A DNA stretch of 30,325 nucleotides from an uncultured Bacteroidales bacterium (GTDB lineage Bacteria; Bacteroidota; Bacteroidia; Bacteroidales; Marinilabiliaceae), in contig CAKUVM010000019.1 of the NCBI GenBank assembly GCA_934699135.1, positions 1-30,325 on the forward strand, in the 5' to 3' direction. The notes beneath the pieces were generated by a model. That model had not been told where the DNA came from. It did no database searches and saw only the letters and a list, made by a program, of their open reading frames with translations. This document shows, piece after piece, positions 1 to 7,100 of this stretch. Position numbers and translations under genes: made by a program. How positions within the stretch are numbered: the stretch's first letter is position 1; each line of letters starts with the position of its first letter.

Positions 1-75
1 GGGCATTTAGCTCAGCTGGTTCAGAGCATTTGTCTGACAGACAAAGGGTCAGCGGTTCGAATCCGTTAATGCCCA
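1..75 (+). tRNA. tRNA-Val (anticodon GAC)
   Basis: A complete cloverleaf can be folded by hand. The acceptor stem gggcatt (1-7) pairs with aatgccc (68-74), with discriminator A at 75. The anticodon stem tttgt/acaaa encloses the loop ctgacag, giving anticodon GAC, which reads GUC and GUU valine codons. The T arm contains the ttcgaat loop. CCA is not encoded: the next bases are ctt. The gene starts exactly at the window edge, so any upstream tRNA partners are outside view. Confidence 0.95.
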
Positions 76-86
76 CTTGGTTTATG

Positions 87-123
87 GCGCACCTCAGCAT
101 TTTGCTGAGGTGTGCTTTTTTTC
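87..123 (+). terminator. Rho-independent terminator after tRNA-Val
   Basis: A 12-base arm at 87-98 pairs with 104-115 around a five-base loop and is followed at once by a T run (116-123). It lies 12 bases after the tRNA and closes that transcription unit. Confidence 0.9.
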
Positions 124-511
124 GCACGCAAGCCGCCGCTCTTTGCGTCATTAAGCCCATAAGGGCACCCCAATTTTCCAGCCTGTGTTTTACGATCGTA
201 CGATAGTAACCATATGTACCGAAAGACGACCGCAAAAGAGGAAGCCGGCGGAGTTGGGATCGCGCTCATTTCAATATGCCGCGCACAGCGACGCGATGAC
301 ACCACACCCCTGGCAAGACGTCTCAAATTGCCCCACCACCCTTGTCGACATTACATTGACACTTCTGATGGAGAAGCGCACGGCTTTTGGCCAGCAGGGG
401 GGCTTGAGAAAGTCCCAATCTGGCCTAGTGTTCAAAAAAGTTCTCGTCCTTACGTTACAATTGGCGCCTGGCATCGTTATCATTGTGAAGAGAGGCAGAA
501 AAAGAGACTGA
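124..511. other. Long intergenic stretch with no convincing gene
   Basis: About 390 bases separate the tRNA terminator from the sigma-factor gene. Open frames exist on both strands, but they overlap one another, have Arg/Pro-rich or irregular composition and resemble no family I know. A perfect ten-base palindrome, tacgatcgta, sits at 191-200. A weak -7-like match, tacaattg (456-463), lies about 50 bases before the sigma gene and could be its promoter. The length would allow a long leader or a small RNA, but nothing specific is visible. Confidence 0.5.
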
Positions 512-1051
512 ATGAAGCCAACCAAGACAGACAAAGCAGCCGCAGGCAAGGCTCTGGCTACAGCCAATATGACGGTCTTACGACGCATGAGGCAGAGCCT
601 GGGCGCAATGCTCCACGGCGCGGAAGAAGCTTCTGACATTTTTCAAGACGCCTTTCTGCGGCTGTGGGGATCAGGAGCGCAAGACATGACGGCAGAGGCC
701 GCGGCCAGACTGACGGCCACGACCGCCAGGCACATGGCCATAGACCAATGGCGACGCGACAATCGCCGCGCCTCCGTGCCACTGGACTGCGAGCTGCACG
801 ACACGGGCGCAGACAGCACGGCTGGCGCAAGCGACGAGACGCGCCTGAGATATGAGGCCATAAGGCGAATCATAGACACCAAGCTCACTCCCCAACAGCG
901 CGAGGTGATGACGCTGCGCGACATCAATGGCTGGGATTTCGCAGACATTGCGGCAGAGCTGGGCGTGGACGAGACGACAGTGCGAATGCGCCTGAGCAGG
1001 GCGCGAAAAGCCGTCAGGAACGCGTATGAGCAAGAACAAGACAAAATGTGA
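512..1051 (+). CDS. ECF-type RNA polymerase sigma factor (sigma-70 family)
   Basis: This 179-residue protein directs RNA polymerase to a set of promoters. Region 2 spans about residues 20-85, including the -10-binding stretch around SDIFQDAFLRLW (41-52) and DQWRRDNRR. Region 4, a helix-turn-helix, spans about 113-172, with LTPQQREVMTLRDINGWD followed by a recognition helix ending VRMRLSRARK. The length fits ECF sigma factors, and region 3 is absent as expected. The next gene encodes a small one-pass membrane protein starting 2 bases after this stop, and a DUF6108-like gene and a beta-barrel gene follow. That layout suggests control of an envelope function. The partner is not a recognisable FecR protein, so this is not a standard FecI/FecR/TonB system. 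The family call is firm; the target promoters are unknown. Confidence 0.9.
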   Translation: MKPTKTDKAAAGKALATANMTVLRRMRQSLGAMLHGAEEASDIFQDAFLRLWGSGAQDMTAEAAARLTATTARHMAIDQWRRDNRRASVPLDCELHDTGADSTAGASDETRLRYEAIRRIIDTKLTPQQREVMTLRDINGWDFADIAAELGVDETTVRMRLSRARKAVRNAYEQEQDKM

Positions 1052-1052
1052 T

Positions 1053-1487
1053 ATGAAGAGCAAAGACAAAGCATATTGGGAGGCTCTGGAAGCCCGTTTC
1101 TTTGACGGGCAGACCACAGAGGATGAGGAGCGGCTGCTGCGCGCGCATTTGGCGCAAGAGACGCGGCTCGGCCACGCATCGGCAGGCGCGGCCTACATGG
1201 CCTACACGTCTGTGGCCAAGGCCGAAGACAAAGACAGGACAAAGAGCCGCAGGCGCGCCGCGGCGTGGTGGCTATCGGCCGCGGCCAGTGTGGCCTTGGC
1301 CGTAACCGTGGGCTTGGCGCTCCACTCCAGCGGCGCGACCACGGGCTACGTGGCTTCTAATGGCCAGGTGGTGGCGCAAGGAGACGAGGCCCTGCGCCTG
1401 ATGCGCGAAGACCTCACACTCATGGCCGAGGCCTGCCCGAGCGTGGACGACGACATGACCCTTATGTTATCTACGACAGAATATTAA
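1053..1487 (+). CDS. Small one-pass membrane protein, putative anti-sigma-like partner
   Basis: A 144-residue protein when started at ATG 1053, two bases after the sigma stop. An in-frame ATG at 1026 would overlap the sigma gene and add nine residues. The cytoplasmic N-terminus carries a YWEALEARFFDGQTTEDEERLL pattern (8-29), with the key features an aromatic/acidic stretch, F-x-G-x-T-T and a charged helix. This pattern is common in small Bacteroidales proteins encoded after ECF sigma factors and recalls the N-terminal helices of anti-sigma factors. A basic stop-transfer-like SRRR precedes one membrane segment (about 68-91), and about 50 residues lie outside. No zinc-binding His/Cys motif of classical anti-sigma factors is present. 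The role is inferred from position and topology only. Confidence 0.6.
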   Translation: MKSKDKAYWEALEARFFDGQTTEDEERLLRAHLAQETRLGHASAGAAYMAYTSVAKAEDKDRTKSRRRAAAWWLSAAASVALAVTVGLALHSSGATTGYVASNGQVVAQGDEALRLMREDLTLMAEACPSVDDDMTLMLSTTEY

Positions 1488-1488
1488 A

Positions 1489-1950
1489 ATGCAAAATATT
1501 ATGCTAAGGCTTATAATAATGGCCGTGACCATGGCCATCGGGCTCCCTCCTGTCGCCATAACAGCGCAAGAAGGCCTGCACGTGGAGCCGCTGTTCGGCA
1601 AGACATCGGGACTCAAGGGCGACGTGAGGAGTGTATTCCTGAGCGGCGAGAACCTTGACGGGCGCGACTTGAACCTGTTTCGCAGCCTGCTTGCGCACGG
1701 CAGCGCCGCGGATGCGCAAAGGATGGCAGAGGCCGCGGAAGCAGACTCCCAAATGGCCAACGACACCAAGAGAATGATGAAAGGCGGCGAGCTGGTGGCC
1801 CTATACCTCCAGCTGCCTCCAGCTCAAGGGAATGCGGATAACAGGTTCGTACTCTTCCGCAGGATGGGTGAAGACTCCGCCATGCTGATATATATGGAGG
1901 GGCCCACGGAGCTAGACAAAATAGTTAACGTAAGAATCAAGGATAAATAA
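1489..1950 (+). CDS. Secreted DUF6108-like protein
   Basis: A 153-residue protein with an N-terminal signal peptide (hydrophobic core to about residue 22, likely cleavage after ITA-Q). The mature part resembles Bacteroidales DUF6108 proteins: an LHVEPLFG opening, a conserved LNLFRSL block (about residues 62-68), a central Asp/Lys-rich helix, and a late FVLFRR ... MLIYMEGP strand pair. It starts one base after the previous stop, so translation is probably coupled. In other Bacteroidales such genes also follow an ECF sigma gene and a small membrane protein. The molecular function is unknown. The DUF assignment is from memory of the family and needs a profile search. Confidence 0.6.
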   Translation: MQNIMLRLIIMAVTMAIGLPPVAITAQEGLHVEPLFGKTSGLKGDVRSVFLSGENLDGRDLNLFRSLLAHGSAADAQRMAEAAEADSQMANDTKRMMKGGELVALYLQLPPAQGNADNRFVLFRRMGEDSAMLIYMEGPTELDKIVNVRIKDK

Positions 1951-1965
1951 AAACCAACAAGCACA

Positions 1966-2859
1966 ATGAAAACAACAACCATCGCGGCCCTACTCGTCTT
2001 TATGGCCATTCCATCAATGGGGCTCGCATCAAACACAGACAGCCACGGCGCCGCTCCAGACACCACGCTGACGTATCGCGGGCGAAAAATAACAGTGTCT
2101 GACGATGGACACAACCTGAGCGTGACCGTGACCGACGGCAAGGGTGGCAACACGTCACAGATTTTTGTGTCTACGTCGGACTCCGCCAGACGCGAGCAGA
2201 CATGGCAGGTGGAGGACGACTTCGACATGAGCATCGCCGATTTGCTGCCGCGCATGATCAAGAAAAACAAGTCGGCCTTTTGCGCCCACTCTCAGAGTTT
2301 CTACGTGGGCTTCAACAACGCCATTGGCGCGGGGGTGGACAATGCTTTGGGCCGCTCCTTAGAGATTGGCTTCACGCCCATTGCCAGGCAGCACAGGCAC
2401 TCCGCCAAAAGCGGAATGTGGTATGGCCTCGGCTTCAACTGGCGCAACTTCAAGCTCGATGACAACCGCCGCTTCACCTATGCCAAACATAAGGTGTCGA
2501 TTGCAGATGCCGCGGACACGATAGACGTGGCAAAGTCGCGCCTTCGGACATTCCGATTCTGCATCCCCGTGGCCTATGAGTGGCAACCGGCGGGCGGCAA
2601 CAGAATCTTTTTCCAGCTTGGCGCCGCGCTGGAGATTGCGCCCTCGGCACGCATCTTCACAGAGTATAGAGTGAACGGCACGAAACATAAGGATCGAGAC
2701 AAGTCTCTCAACCACAATGTGCTTGGCGGCTCCATCTTTGCCTCTTTGGGTTATGGGGACTGGGGACTCTATGCGCGCTACACCCCCACCCCCCTCTTCT
2801 CTTCGAAAAACGGGCCGGACTTCACGTCACTCTCTTTTGGCATTCGTTACTGCCTCTAA
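1966..2859 (+). CDS. Outer-membrane beta-barrel protein
   Basis: A 297-residue protein with a signal peptide (first ~22 residues, ending SMGLAS). After a soluble stretch (about 35-105), the rest alternates hydrophobic and polar residues in short strands: FYVGFNN, LEIGFTPI, MWYGLGFNWRNF, FRFCIPVAYEW, FFQLGAALEIA, WGLYARYTP. The protein ends in FGIRYCL, close to the aromatic-terminated final strand of outer-membrane proteins. It is the last gene of the sigma-factor unit, with 15 bases after the DUF6108-like gene and a strong terminator downstream. It resembles the 8- to 10-strand barrels often annotated as outer membrane beta-barrel protein; the ligand is unknown. It may be the effector output of the sigma unit. 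Confidence 0.75.
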   Translation: MKTTTIAALLVFMAIPSMGLASNTDSHGAAPDTTLTYRGRKITVSDDGHNLSVTVTDGKGGNTSQIFVSTSDSARREQTWQVEDDFDMSIADLLPRMIKKNKSAFCAHSQSFYVGFNNAIGAGVDNALGRSLEIGFTPIARQHRHSAKSGMWYGLGFNWRNFKLDDNRRFTYAKHKVSIADAADTIDVAKSRLRTFRFCIPVAYEWQPAGGNRIFFQLGAALEIAPSARIFTEYRVNGTKHKDRDKSLNHNVLGGSIFASLGYGDWGLYARYTPTPLFSSKNGPDFTSLSFGIRYCL

Positions 2860-2875
2860 CTGACGCTCCGAAATG

Positions 2876-2912
2876 AAAAAAAACCGGCAGGCGCAAGCCT
2901 GTCGGTTTTTTC
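2876..2912. terminator. Bidirectional Rho-independent terminator between convergent genes
   Basis: The nine-base arms 2884-2892 and 2897-2905 pair with one G-T wobble around gcaa. The hairpin is flanked by an A run on the left and a T run on the right, so it can terminate the beta-barrel gene on the plus strand and glyA on the minus strand. Confidence 0.9.
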
Positions 2913-2939
2913 CGTTCTCTGACGCTTCAGCAAGAAAAA

Positions 2940-4220
2940 TTACCATGCGAACATTGGGCGGTTGTTCATCATGGCGTTGACCTCGGCCTTGACTTTGGCT
3001 ATGACGCCCTCGTCTTCGGGCGCGGCAAGGACGCGATCAATCATGCCGGCAATGATGTCCATGTCGGCCTCTTTCAGTCCGCGGGTGGTGATGGCCGGCG
3101 TGCCGAGGCGGAGTCCGCTGGTCTGGAACGCGGATCGCGTGTCAAACGGCACGAGATTCATGTTCACAGTGATGTCCGCGGCCACGAGTGCCTTTTCCGC
3201 CACCTTGCCCGTCAGGTCGGGATATTTTGGGCGGAGATCAACAAGCATGGAGTGGTTGTCCGTGCCACCGCTCACAATGTAGAAGCCTCGGTCAATGAGG
3301 TCTTTCGCCAATCTTGCGGCATTGGCCTTCACTTGCTTCTGATACGTCTTGAACTCAGGCTGCAGGGCCTCCTCGAAAGCCACGGCCTTGGCTGCAATGA
3401 CGTGCTCCAGCGGGCCGCCCTGTTGGCCAGGGAATACGGCCGAATTTATGAGCGAGCCCATGGTACGGATCTCACCTTTCTTGGTCTTCTTGCCCCAGGG
3501 GTTGGGGAAGTCCTTGCCCATGAGGATGATGCCGCCGCGCGGCCCGCGGAGCGTCTTGTGGGTGGTGGAGGTGACAATGTCGGCATACTTCACTGGGTTG
3601 TCTAGCAAGCCGGCGGCAATGAGCCCGGCGGGGTGAGCCATGTCAACCATCAGGAGGGCGCCGACCTCGTCAGCTATCTTGCGCATGCGGGCATAGTCCC
3701 ACTCGCGGCTGTAGGCCGAGCCGCCGCCAATGATGAGTTTCGGGTGCTCGCGCCTTGCGACCTCTTCCATCTCGTCATAGTCCACGCGACCCGTCTCCTT
3801 GTTAAGATGGTATGCCACAGGGCGGTAGATGATGCCAGACGTGTTCACCGCGGAGCCGTGAGACAGGTGGCCGCCATGAGCCAAGTCTAGGCCCATAAAG
3901 GTGTCGCCAGGGTTGAGGACCGCCAGCAACACCGAGGCGTTGGCTTGCGCGCCAGAGTGAGGCTGCACGTTAGCGAACTCCGCCCCGTAGAGCTTTTTGA
4001 CGCGCTCAATGGCGAGCGTCTCCACCTCGTCTACCACCTCGCAACCGCCGTAATGACGCTTGCCGGGGTAACCCTCGGCGTATTTGTTAGTGAGGCATGA
4101 GCCCATGGCCTGCATCACCTCATCGCTCACAAAGTTCTCCGAGGCAATCATCTCGATGCCGCGTTGCTGACGCTGATGCTCTTTCTCTATGAGGTCGAAT
4201 ATGGCGTTATCTCTCATCAT
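2940..4220 (-). CDS. glyA: Serine hydroxymethyltransferase
   Basis: A PLP enzyme that interconverts serine and glycine while loading or unloading one-carbon units on tetrahydrofolate, in the cytoplasm. The 426 residues match the usual bacterial length. Diagnostic blocks are visible: EMIASENFVS near residue 23-32, NKYAEGYPGKRHYGGC (45-60), the Asp/His cofactor-contact block VDMAHPAGL (192-200), and the PLP lysine K222 in STTHKTLRGPRGG. The downstream NHSMLVDLR and TSGLRLGTPA blocks are intact. Transcribed alone, with a -7 element upstream (4246-4253) and a bidirectional terminator downstream. Two adjacent ATGs (4220 and 4217) could each be the start. Confidence 0.98.
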   Translation of the reverse strand: MMRDNAIFDLIEKEHQRQQRGIEMIASENFVSDEVMQAMGSCLTNKYAEGYPGKRHYGGCEVVDEVETLAIERVKKLYGAEFANVQPHSGAQANASVLLAVLNPGDTFMGLDLAHGGHLSHGSAVNTSGIIYRPVAYHLNKETGRVDYDEMEEVARREHPKLIIGGGSAYSREWDYARMRKIADEVGALLMVDMAHPAGLIAAGLLDNPVKYADIVTSTTHKTLRGPRGGIILMGKDFPNPWGKKTKKGEIRTMGSLINSAVFPGQQGGPLEHVIAAKAVAFEEALQPEFKTYQKQVKANAARLAKDLIDRGFYIVSGGTDNHSMLVDLRPKYPDLTGKVAEKALVAADITVNMNLVPFDTRSAFQTSGLRLGTPAITTRGLKEADMDIIAGMIDRVLAAPEDEGVIAKVKAEVNAMMNNRPMFAW

Positions 4221-4245
4221 TGTTATTATTTTTGTTATTTAGCCA

Positions 4246-4253
4246 CAAATATA
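4246..4253 (-). promoter_or_regulatory. -7 promoter element for glyA
   Basis: On the minus strand this reads TATATTTG, an exact match to the Bacteroidota -7 consensus TAnnTTTG, about 25 bases before the glyA start. No clear TTTG is seen at the 19-base spacing upstream; a ttgc lies at roughly 22 bases. It would give a leader of about 20 bases. Confidence 0.6.
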
Positions 4254-4341
4254 ACCACTTATTGTGAGAGTGGCAGCAAGGTGAGATTGGAAAATTGTGG
4301 CTACCTTGCCGGGCCGCGCACCCACTATAATCATAGACGCA

Positions 4342-4914
4342 ATGAGCAGACAACAAAACCTGACGCAACAGCTGGCCGCAAGACTGGCCGGCAGGATTCA
4401 CGCCGCGGACGTTGACGAACTGACCGCCGCGGCGGCAGCGGGTGACGGCGAGCCTGTCTTGTCGGCCCTCTGGGCCGCACTGAATAGCGGAGACTTGAAG
4501 GTGGAGGCCAATGCGGCATGGATTATGACGCACCTGCCGCGGAGCATGGCCCCTTGGTTGGCCAACCATCGTCAAGCCCTGGCTGACAAGCTGCTGGCCA
4601 CGGCCAACGACACCGTGCGCCGCCTGACGCTCACACTCCTCAACACCCTGGACTGGCAGATGGACGACCTTCGCTCCGACCTGCTGGACTTTTGCCTGCG
4701 CGCCATAACTAACCGATCAGCGCCAGCGGGCATCAGGGCGCAAAGTCTGTATCTGGCCGCAAAGATGTGCGCCTGCGCTCCCGAGTTGGAGGCGGAATTG
4801 AGGATGACGGCGGAGCTGCTCGCCAATGAGGATCTTACGGCAGGGATGCGCGCCGCCCTACGCCTCTGCGGGAAACGCGCCCGGCGGAGGAAAAAGAACG
4901 CCCCGACGGCATAG
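4342..4914 (+). CDS. Small HEAT-like helical-repeat protein, hypothetical
   Basis: A 190-residue soluble protein when started at ATG 4342. The in-frame ATG at 4297 would overlap a promoter-like sequence and adds a non-conserved tail. The sequence is almost entirely helical, with Ala/Leu-rich repeats of about 35 residues, such as VLSALWAALNSGDLKVEANA, then VRRLTLTLLNTL and IRAQSLYLAAKM, the pattern of HEAT-type scaffolds. No signal peptide or membrane segment is seen. The C-terminus is strongly basic (KRARRRKKN). Similar small helical proteins are common in Bacteroidales without an assigned role. It is transcribed divergently from glyA and converges on the pyrimidine operon; its last codons form part of the terminator hairpin of that operon. 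Confidence 0.7.
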   Translation: MSRQQNLTQQLAARLAGRIHAADVDELTAAAAAGDGEPVLSALWAALNSGDLKVEANAAWIMTHLPRSMAPWLANHRQALADKLLATANDTVRRLTLTLLNTLDWQMDDLRSDLLDFCLRAITNRSAPAGIRAQSLYLAAKMCACAPELEAELRMTAELLANEDLTAGMRAALRLCGKRARRRKKNAPTA

Positions 4915-4928
4915 AAGCCATCGGGGCG
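4891..4928 (-). terminator. Terminator of the pyrB-pyrI-flavin reductase operon
   Basis: Arms 4899-4910 and 4917-4928 pair at 11 of 12 positions. On the minus strand the hairpin is followed by ttctttttcc, a usable T run. The stop codon of the convergent plus-strand gene (4912-4914) lies inside the hairpin loop, so the two genes share this sequence. Confidence 0.75.
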
Positions 4929-4958
4929 CAGTGTCAAAAAAAAGACTATGGCGCAGGC

Positions 4959-5528
4959 TTACTTTTTCTTCTGCACGGAGAAGCCGAACTTGCCAAGCTG
5001 GCGACCGACAGCGTAATATTTGCCGTGGCTGTAGCATATGGGGCGGGCGTTCTCCAACGCGAAGGCGCCCGTGGCGGGGTCAATATACCTGTCGTCTACG
5101 CGTACGCCCGTGACGTCGGCAATGAAGAGATCATGTGAGCCGAGCTCAACGACCTGCCTCACTTTGCACTCTATCGACACGGGGCTTTGCGCTATGCCGG
5201 GAGCCCTCACCGTGTAGGACTGCGTGGGGGTCAGCCCCATGGCCTCCCATTTGTTCACGTCGCGCCCGCTCTTTACGCCACACCAGTCGGTGGCGCGCAC
5301 AAGATCCTCGGTCGTCAGGTTGATGACGAACTCCCCCGTGCGGCAGATTATGCCATGGGAGTGCCTCTCCTTGCGCACCGAGATGCTTACCATGGGCGGG
5401 GTGGAGCATATGGTGCCCGTCCAGGCCACGGTGATGATGTTATAGTTTTCCGGCGCGTCTCCGCAACTCACCATTACCACGGGCAGCGGATAGAGCATAT
5501 TGCCGGGTTTCCAAGACTGATTTGCCAT
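4959..5528 (-). CDS. Flavin reductase family protein (FMN-binding split barrel)
   Basis: A 189-residue cytoplasmic protein of the flavin reductase-like family, which binds FMN in a split beta-barrel. The typical order is visible: a PLPVVMVSCG opening strand, NIITVAWTGTICSTPPMVSISVR (about 29-51; N-x-x-T-x-A-W and P-P are the flavin-site residues), FVINLTTEDLV, and the later ECKV ... GSHDLFIADV strands. It ends YYAVGRQLGKFGFSVQKKK. It follows pyrI by 28 bases on the same strand and precedes the operon terminator, so it is probably co-transcribed with pyrBI. A functional link to pyrimidine synthesis is possible but not shown. Electron donor and acceptor cannot be told from sequence. Confidence 0.88.
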   Translation of the reverse strand: MANQSWKPGNMLYPLPVVMVSCGDAPENYNIITVAWTGTICSTPPMVSISVRKERHSHGIICRTGEFVINLTTEDLVRATDWCGVKSGRDVNKWEAMGLTPTQSYTVRAPGIAQSPVSIECKVRQVVELGSHDLFIADVTGVRVDDRYIDPATGAFALENARPICYSHGKYYAVGRQLGKFGFSVQKKK

Positions 5529-5556
5529 ATGTTGTCTGTGTTGGCTTGTGTATGCG

Positions 5557-6018
5557 TTATTTTATCACCATGTGCTCCTCGGTGGTCACTTTCTCACAAT
5601 AGTGGCACTTGAGAGCCAGCGGGAGTTTGCCGACCACCGCGAAACGCGTGGCTATGTCCTCATGGTTTGTGATGCACTTGGGGTTGAAGCAACGGACGTA
5701 GCCCGTGATCTCATCGGGGAGTGACACTTGTCGTTTTTCGACCACCTCGTAGTTTCTGATGATGTTGAGCTTGGCCTCTGGGGCCACGAGCGCGATTTTG
5801 TTTATCTCATCATCTTCAAAAAAACGGTCGGAGACCTTTATGATGCTCTTGCGGCCCAGTTTCTTGCTCTCCAAGTTAGTCCCAAACGTTATGGCGTTGG
5901 GGATCTTCTCCAATCCAAGGAGGGAGATGACCTTGAAGAGGTTTTGGGCCGGTATGTGGTCAATCACCGTGCCGTCTTTTATGGCACTTACTTTCAGTTC
6001 CTTATTATTGTTCTCCAT
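5557..6018 (-). CDS. pyrI: Aspartate carbamoyltransferase regulatory subunit
   Basis: The 153-residue regulatory chain of class B aspartate transcarbamoylase, which binds nucleotide effectors and holds catalytic trimers together. The N-terminal allosteric domain shows the ELKVSAIKDGTVIDHIPA start and NLESKKLGRKSIIKV. The C-terminal zinc domain keeps all four cysteines, C110, C115, C138 and C141, in the C-x4-C ... C-x2-C arrangement that contacts the catalytic chain. It lies 29 bases after pyrB in the usual pyrBI order, so the heteromeric enzyme should respond allosterically to nucleotides as in enteric bacteria. Confidence 0.97.
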   Translation of the reverse strand: MENNNKELKVSAIKDGTVIDHIPAQNLFKVISLLGLEKIPNAITFGTNLESKKLGRKSIIKVSDRFFEDDEINKIALVAPEAKLNIIRNYEVVEKRQVSLPDEITGYVRCFNPKCITNHEDIATRFAVVGKLPLALKCHYCEKVTTEEHMVIK

Positions 6019-6047
6019 AATGACAGTTTCCTCTTAAAGACGTTGGG

Positions 6048-6959
6048 TTATTTTGCGCCGAGAATAGCCGCGATTATGGCCATTCGCGTAAACATCCCGT
6101 TTCGGGCCTGCTCAAAGTAATATGCCTTGGGGTTTTGGTCCACATCGGTCGAGATTTCGCCAACCCTTGGGAGCGGGTGTAGGATGCGGAGGTTGCCTTT
6201 GGTGACGGAGAGCATATCATTGCGGAGAACGTAGGTGTTCTTCACCCTCTCATATTCAATCAGGTCTGAGAACCGCTCCTTCTGCACGCGCGTCATATAG
6301 AGGATGTCCGCTTCTGGCAAGATGTCGGCCATATCATGATGCTCTTCGTACCGAATCCCTTTCTCGTCTAGGAAATCTTTGTATTCCTGCGGCATGCGCA
6401 GCTCATCGGGGGCCACGAAATAGAACGTGGGGTTGAAATAGCTCATGGCCATGATGAGTGAGTGCACCGTGCGGCCATACTTGAGGTCGCCCACCATGGC
6501 AATCTTGAGGTCGTCCAGCCTGCCCTGCGTCTTCTTGATGGAATACATGTCCAAGAGTGTCTGAGAGGGGTGCTGATTGGCTCCGTCGCCCGCATTAATT
6601 ACAGGCACGGCGCTCTGCTCCGTGGCATAGCGCGCCGCCCCCTCAAGAGGGTGTCGCATGACAATGAGGTCGGCATAGTTGCTCACCATCTTGATGGTGT
6701 CTTTAAGGGTCTCGCCCTTGGTGGCAGACGTTGCCTTGACGTCGGAGAAGCCGATGACCCTGGCGCCGAGCCTGTTCATGGCCGTCTCGAAACTCAGGCG
6801 AGTGCGCGTCGAGGGTTCAAAGAAGAGGCTCGCGATGATTTTGCCCGCCAACAGCGGCTGGTTGGGGTTTGCCTCAAAATCTGCCGCCAAATCGAGAATC
6901 CGAAGCATCTCCTCCTTACTGAAATCGTTGATGGAGACTAAGCTCTTGTTCTTTATCAT
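6048..6959 (-). CDS. pyrB: Aspartate carbamoyltransferase catalytic subunit
   Basis: Catalyses carbamoyl phosphate plus aspartate to carbamoyl aspartate, the committed step of pyrimidine synthesis. With the start at ATG 6959 it has 303 residues. It contains the carbamoyl-phosphate loop FFEPSTRTRLSFE (STRTR at 50-54), MRHPLEGAARYA, the GDGANQHPSQTLLD block and the aspartate-side HPLPRVGEI motif. An in-frame ATG at 6980 adds MAQHKNS, but it lies only eight bases after an exact -7 element (6989-6996), where transcription should begin, so 6959 is preferred. First gene of the pyrB-pyrI-flavin reductase operon. Confidence 0.96.
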   Translation of the reverse strand: MIKNKSLVSINDFSKEEMLRILDLAADFEANPNQPLLAGKIIASLFFEPSTRTRLSFETAMNRLGARVIGFSDVKATSATKGETLKDTIKMVSNYADLIVMRHPLEGAARYATEQSAVPVINAGDGANQHPSQTLLDMYSIKKTQGRLDDLKIAMVGDLKYGRTVHSLIMAMSYFNPTFYFVAPDELRMPQEYKDFLDEKGIRYEEHHDMADILPEADILYMTRVQKERFSDLIEYERVKNTYVLRNDMLSVTKGNLRILHPLPRVGEISTDVDQNPKAYYFEQARNGMFTRMAIIAAILGAK

Positions 6960-6988
6960 GCTGTTTTTGTGTTGTGCCATCGGAGATA

Positions 6989-6996
6989 CAAATATA
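6989..6996 (-). promoter_or_regulatory. -7 promoter element for the pyrB operon
   Basis: Reads TATATTTG on the minus strand, identical to the element before glyA and matching TAnnTTTG. The expected start of transcription, a few bases downstream, falls almost on the ATG at 6980, which argues for translation from 6959 instead. No pyrimidine attenuator hairpin is visible in the very short leader. No TTTG is seen at the ideal -33 spacing. Confidence 0.6.
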
Positions 6997-7077
6997 GCGC
7001 GTCAGAGCCTAGAACGGCCACACCTGACCTCAAAAATAATGATGGCGGCCGTGCAGAACTATGTCACATTTTTTCAC

Positions 7078-7085
7078 TATCTTGC
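7078..7085 (+). promoter_or_regulatory. Possible -7-like element before the protease gene
   Basis: Reads tatcttgc, 15 bases before the ATG at 7101. It is one base shorter than the common TAtCTTTGC form of the Bacteroidota -7 box. The ten bases actatcttgc recur identically before the Rpn gene (17101-17110), and taccttgc occurs before the gene at 4342. It is suggestive only; no -33 element was found. Confidence 0.3.
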
Positions 7086-7100
7086 CACTGCTATAAGAGT

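Noticed and set aside
6969..7100. N-terminal extension of the protease gene from ATG 6969.
   Set aside because: It overlaps pyrB and its promoter on the other strand and places the signal peptide internally; ATG 7101 gives a normal signal peptide.
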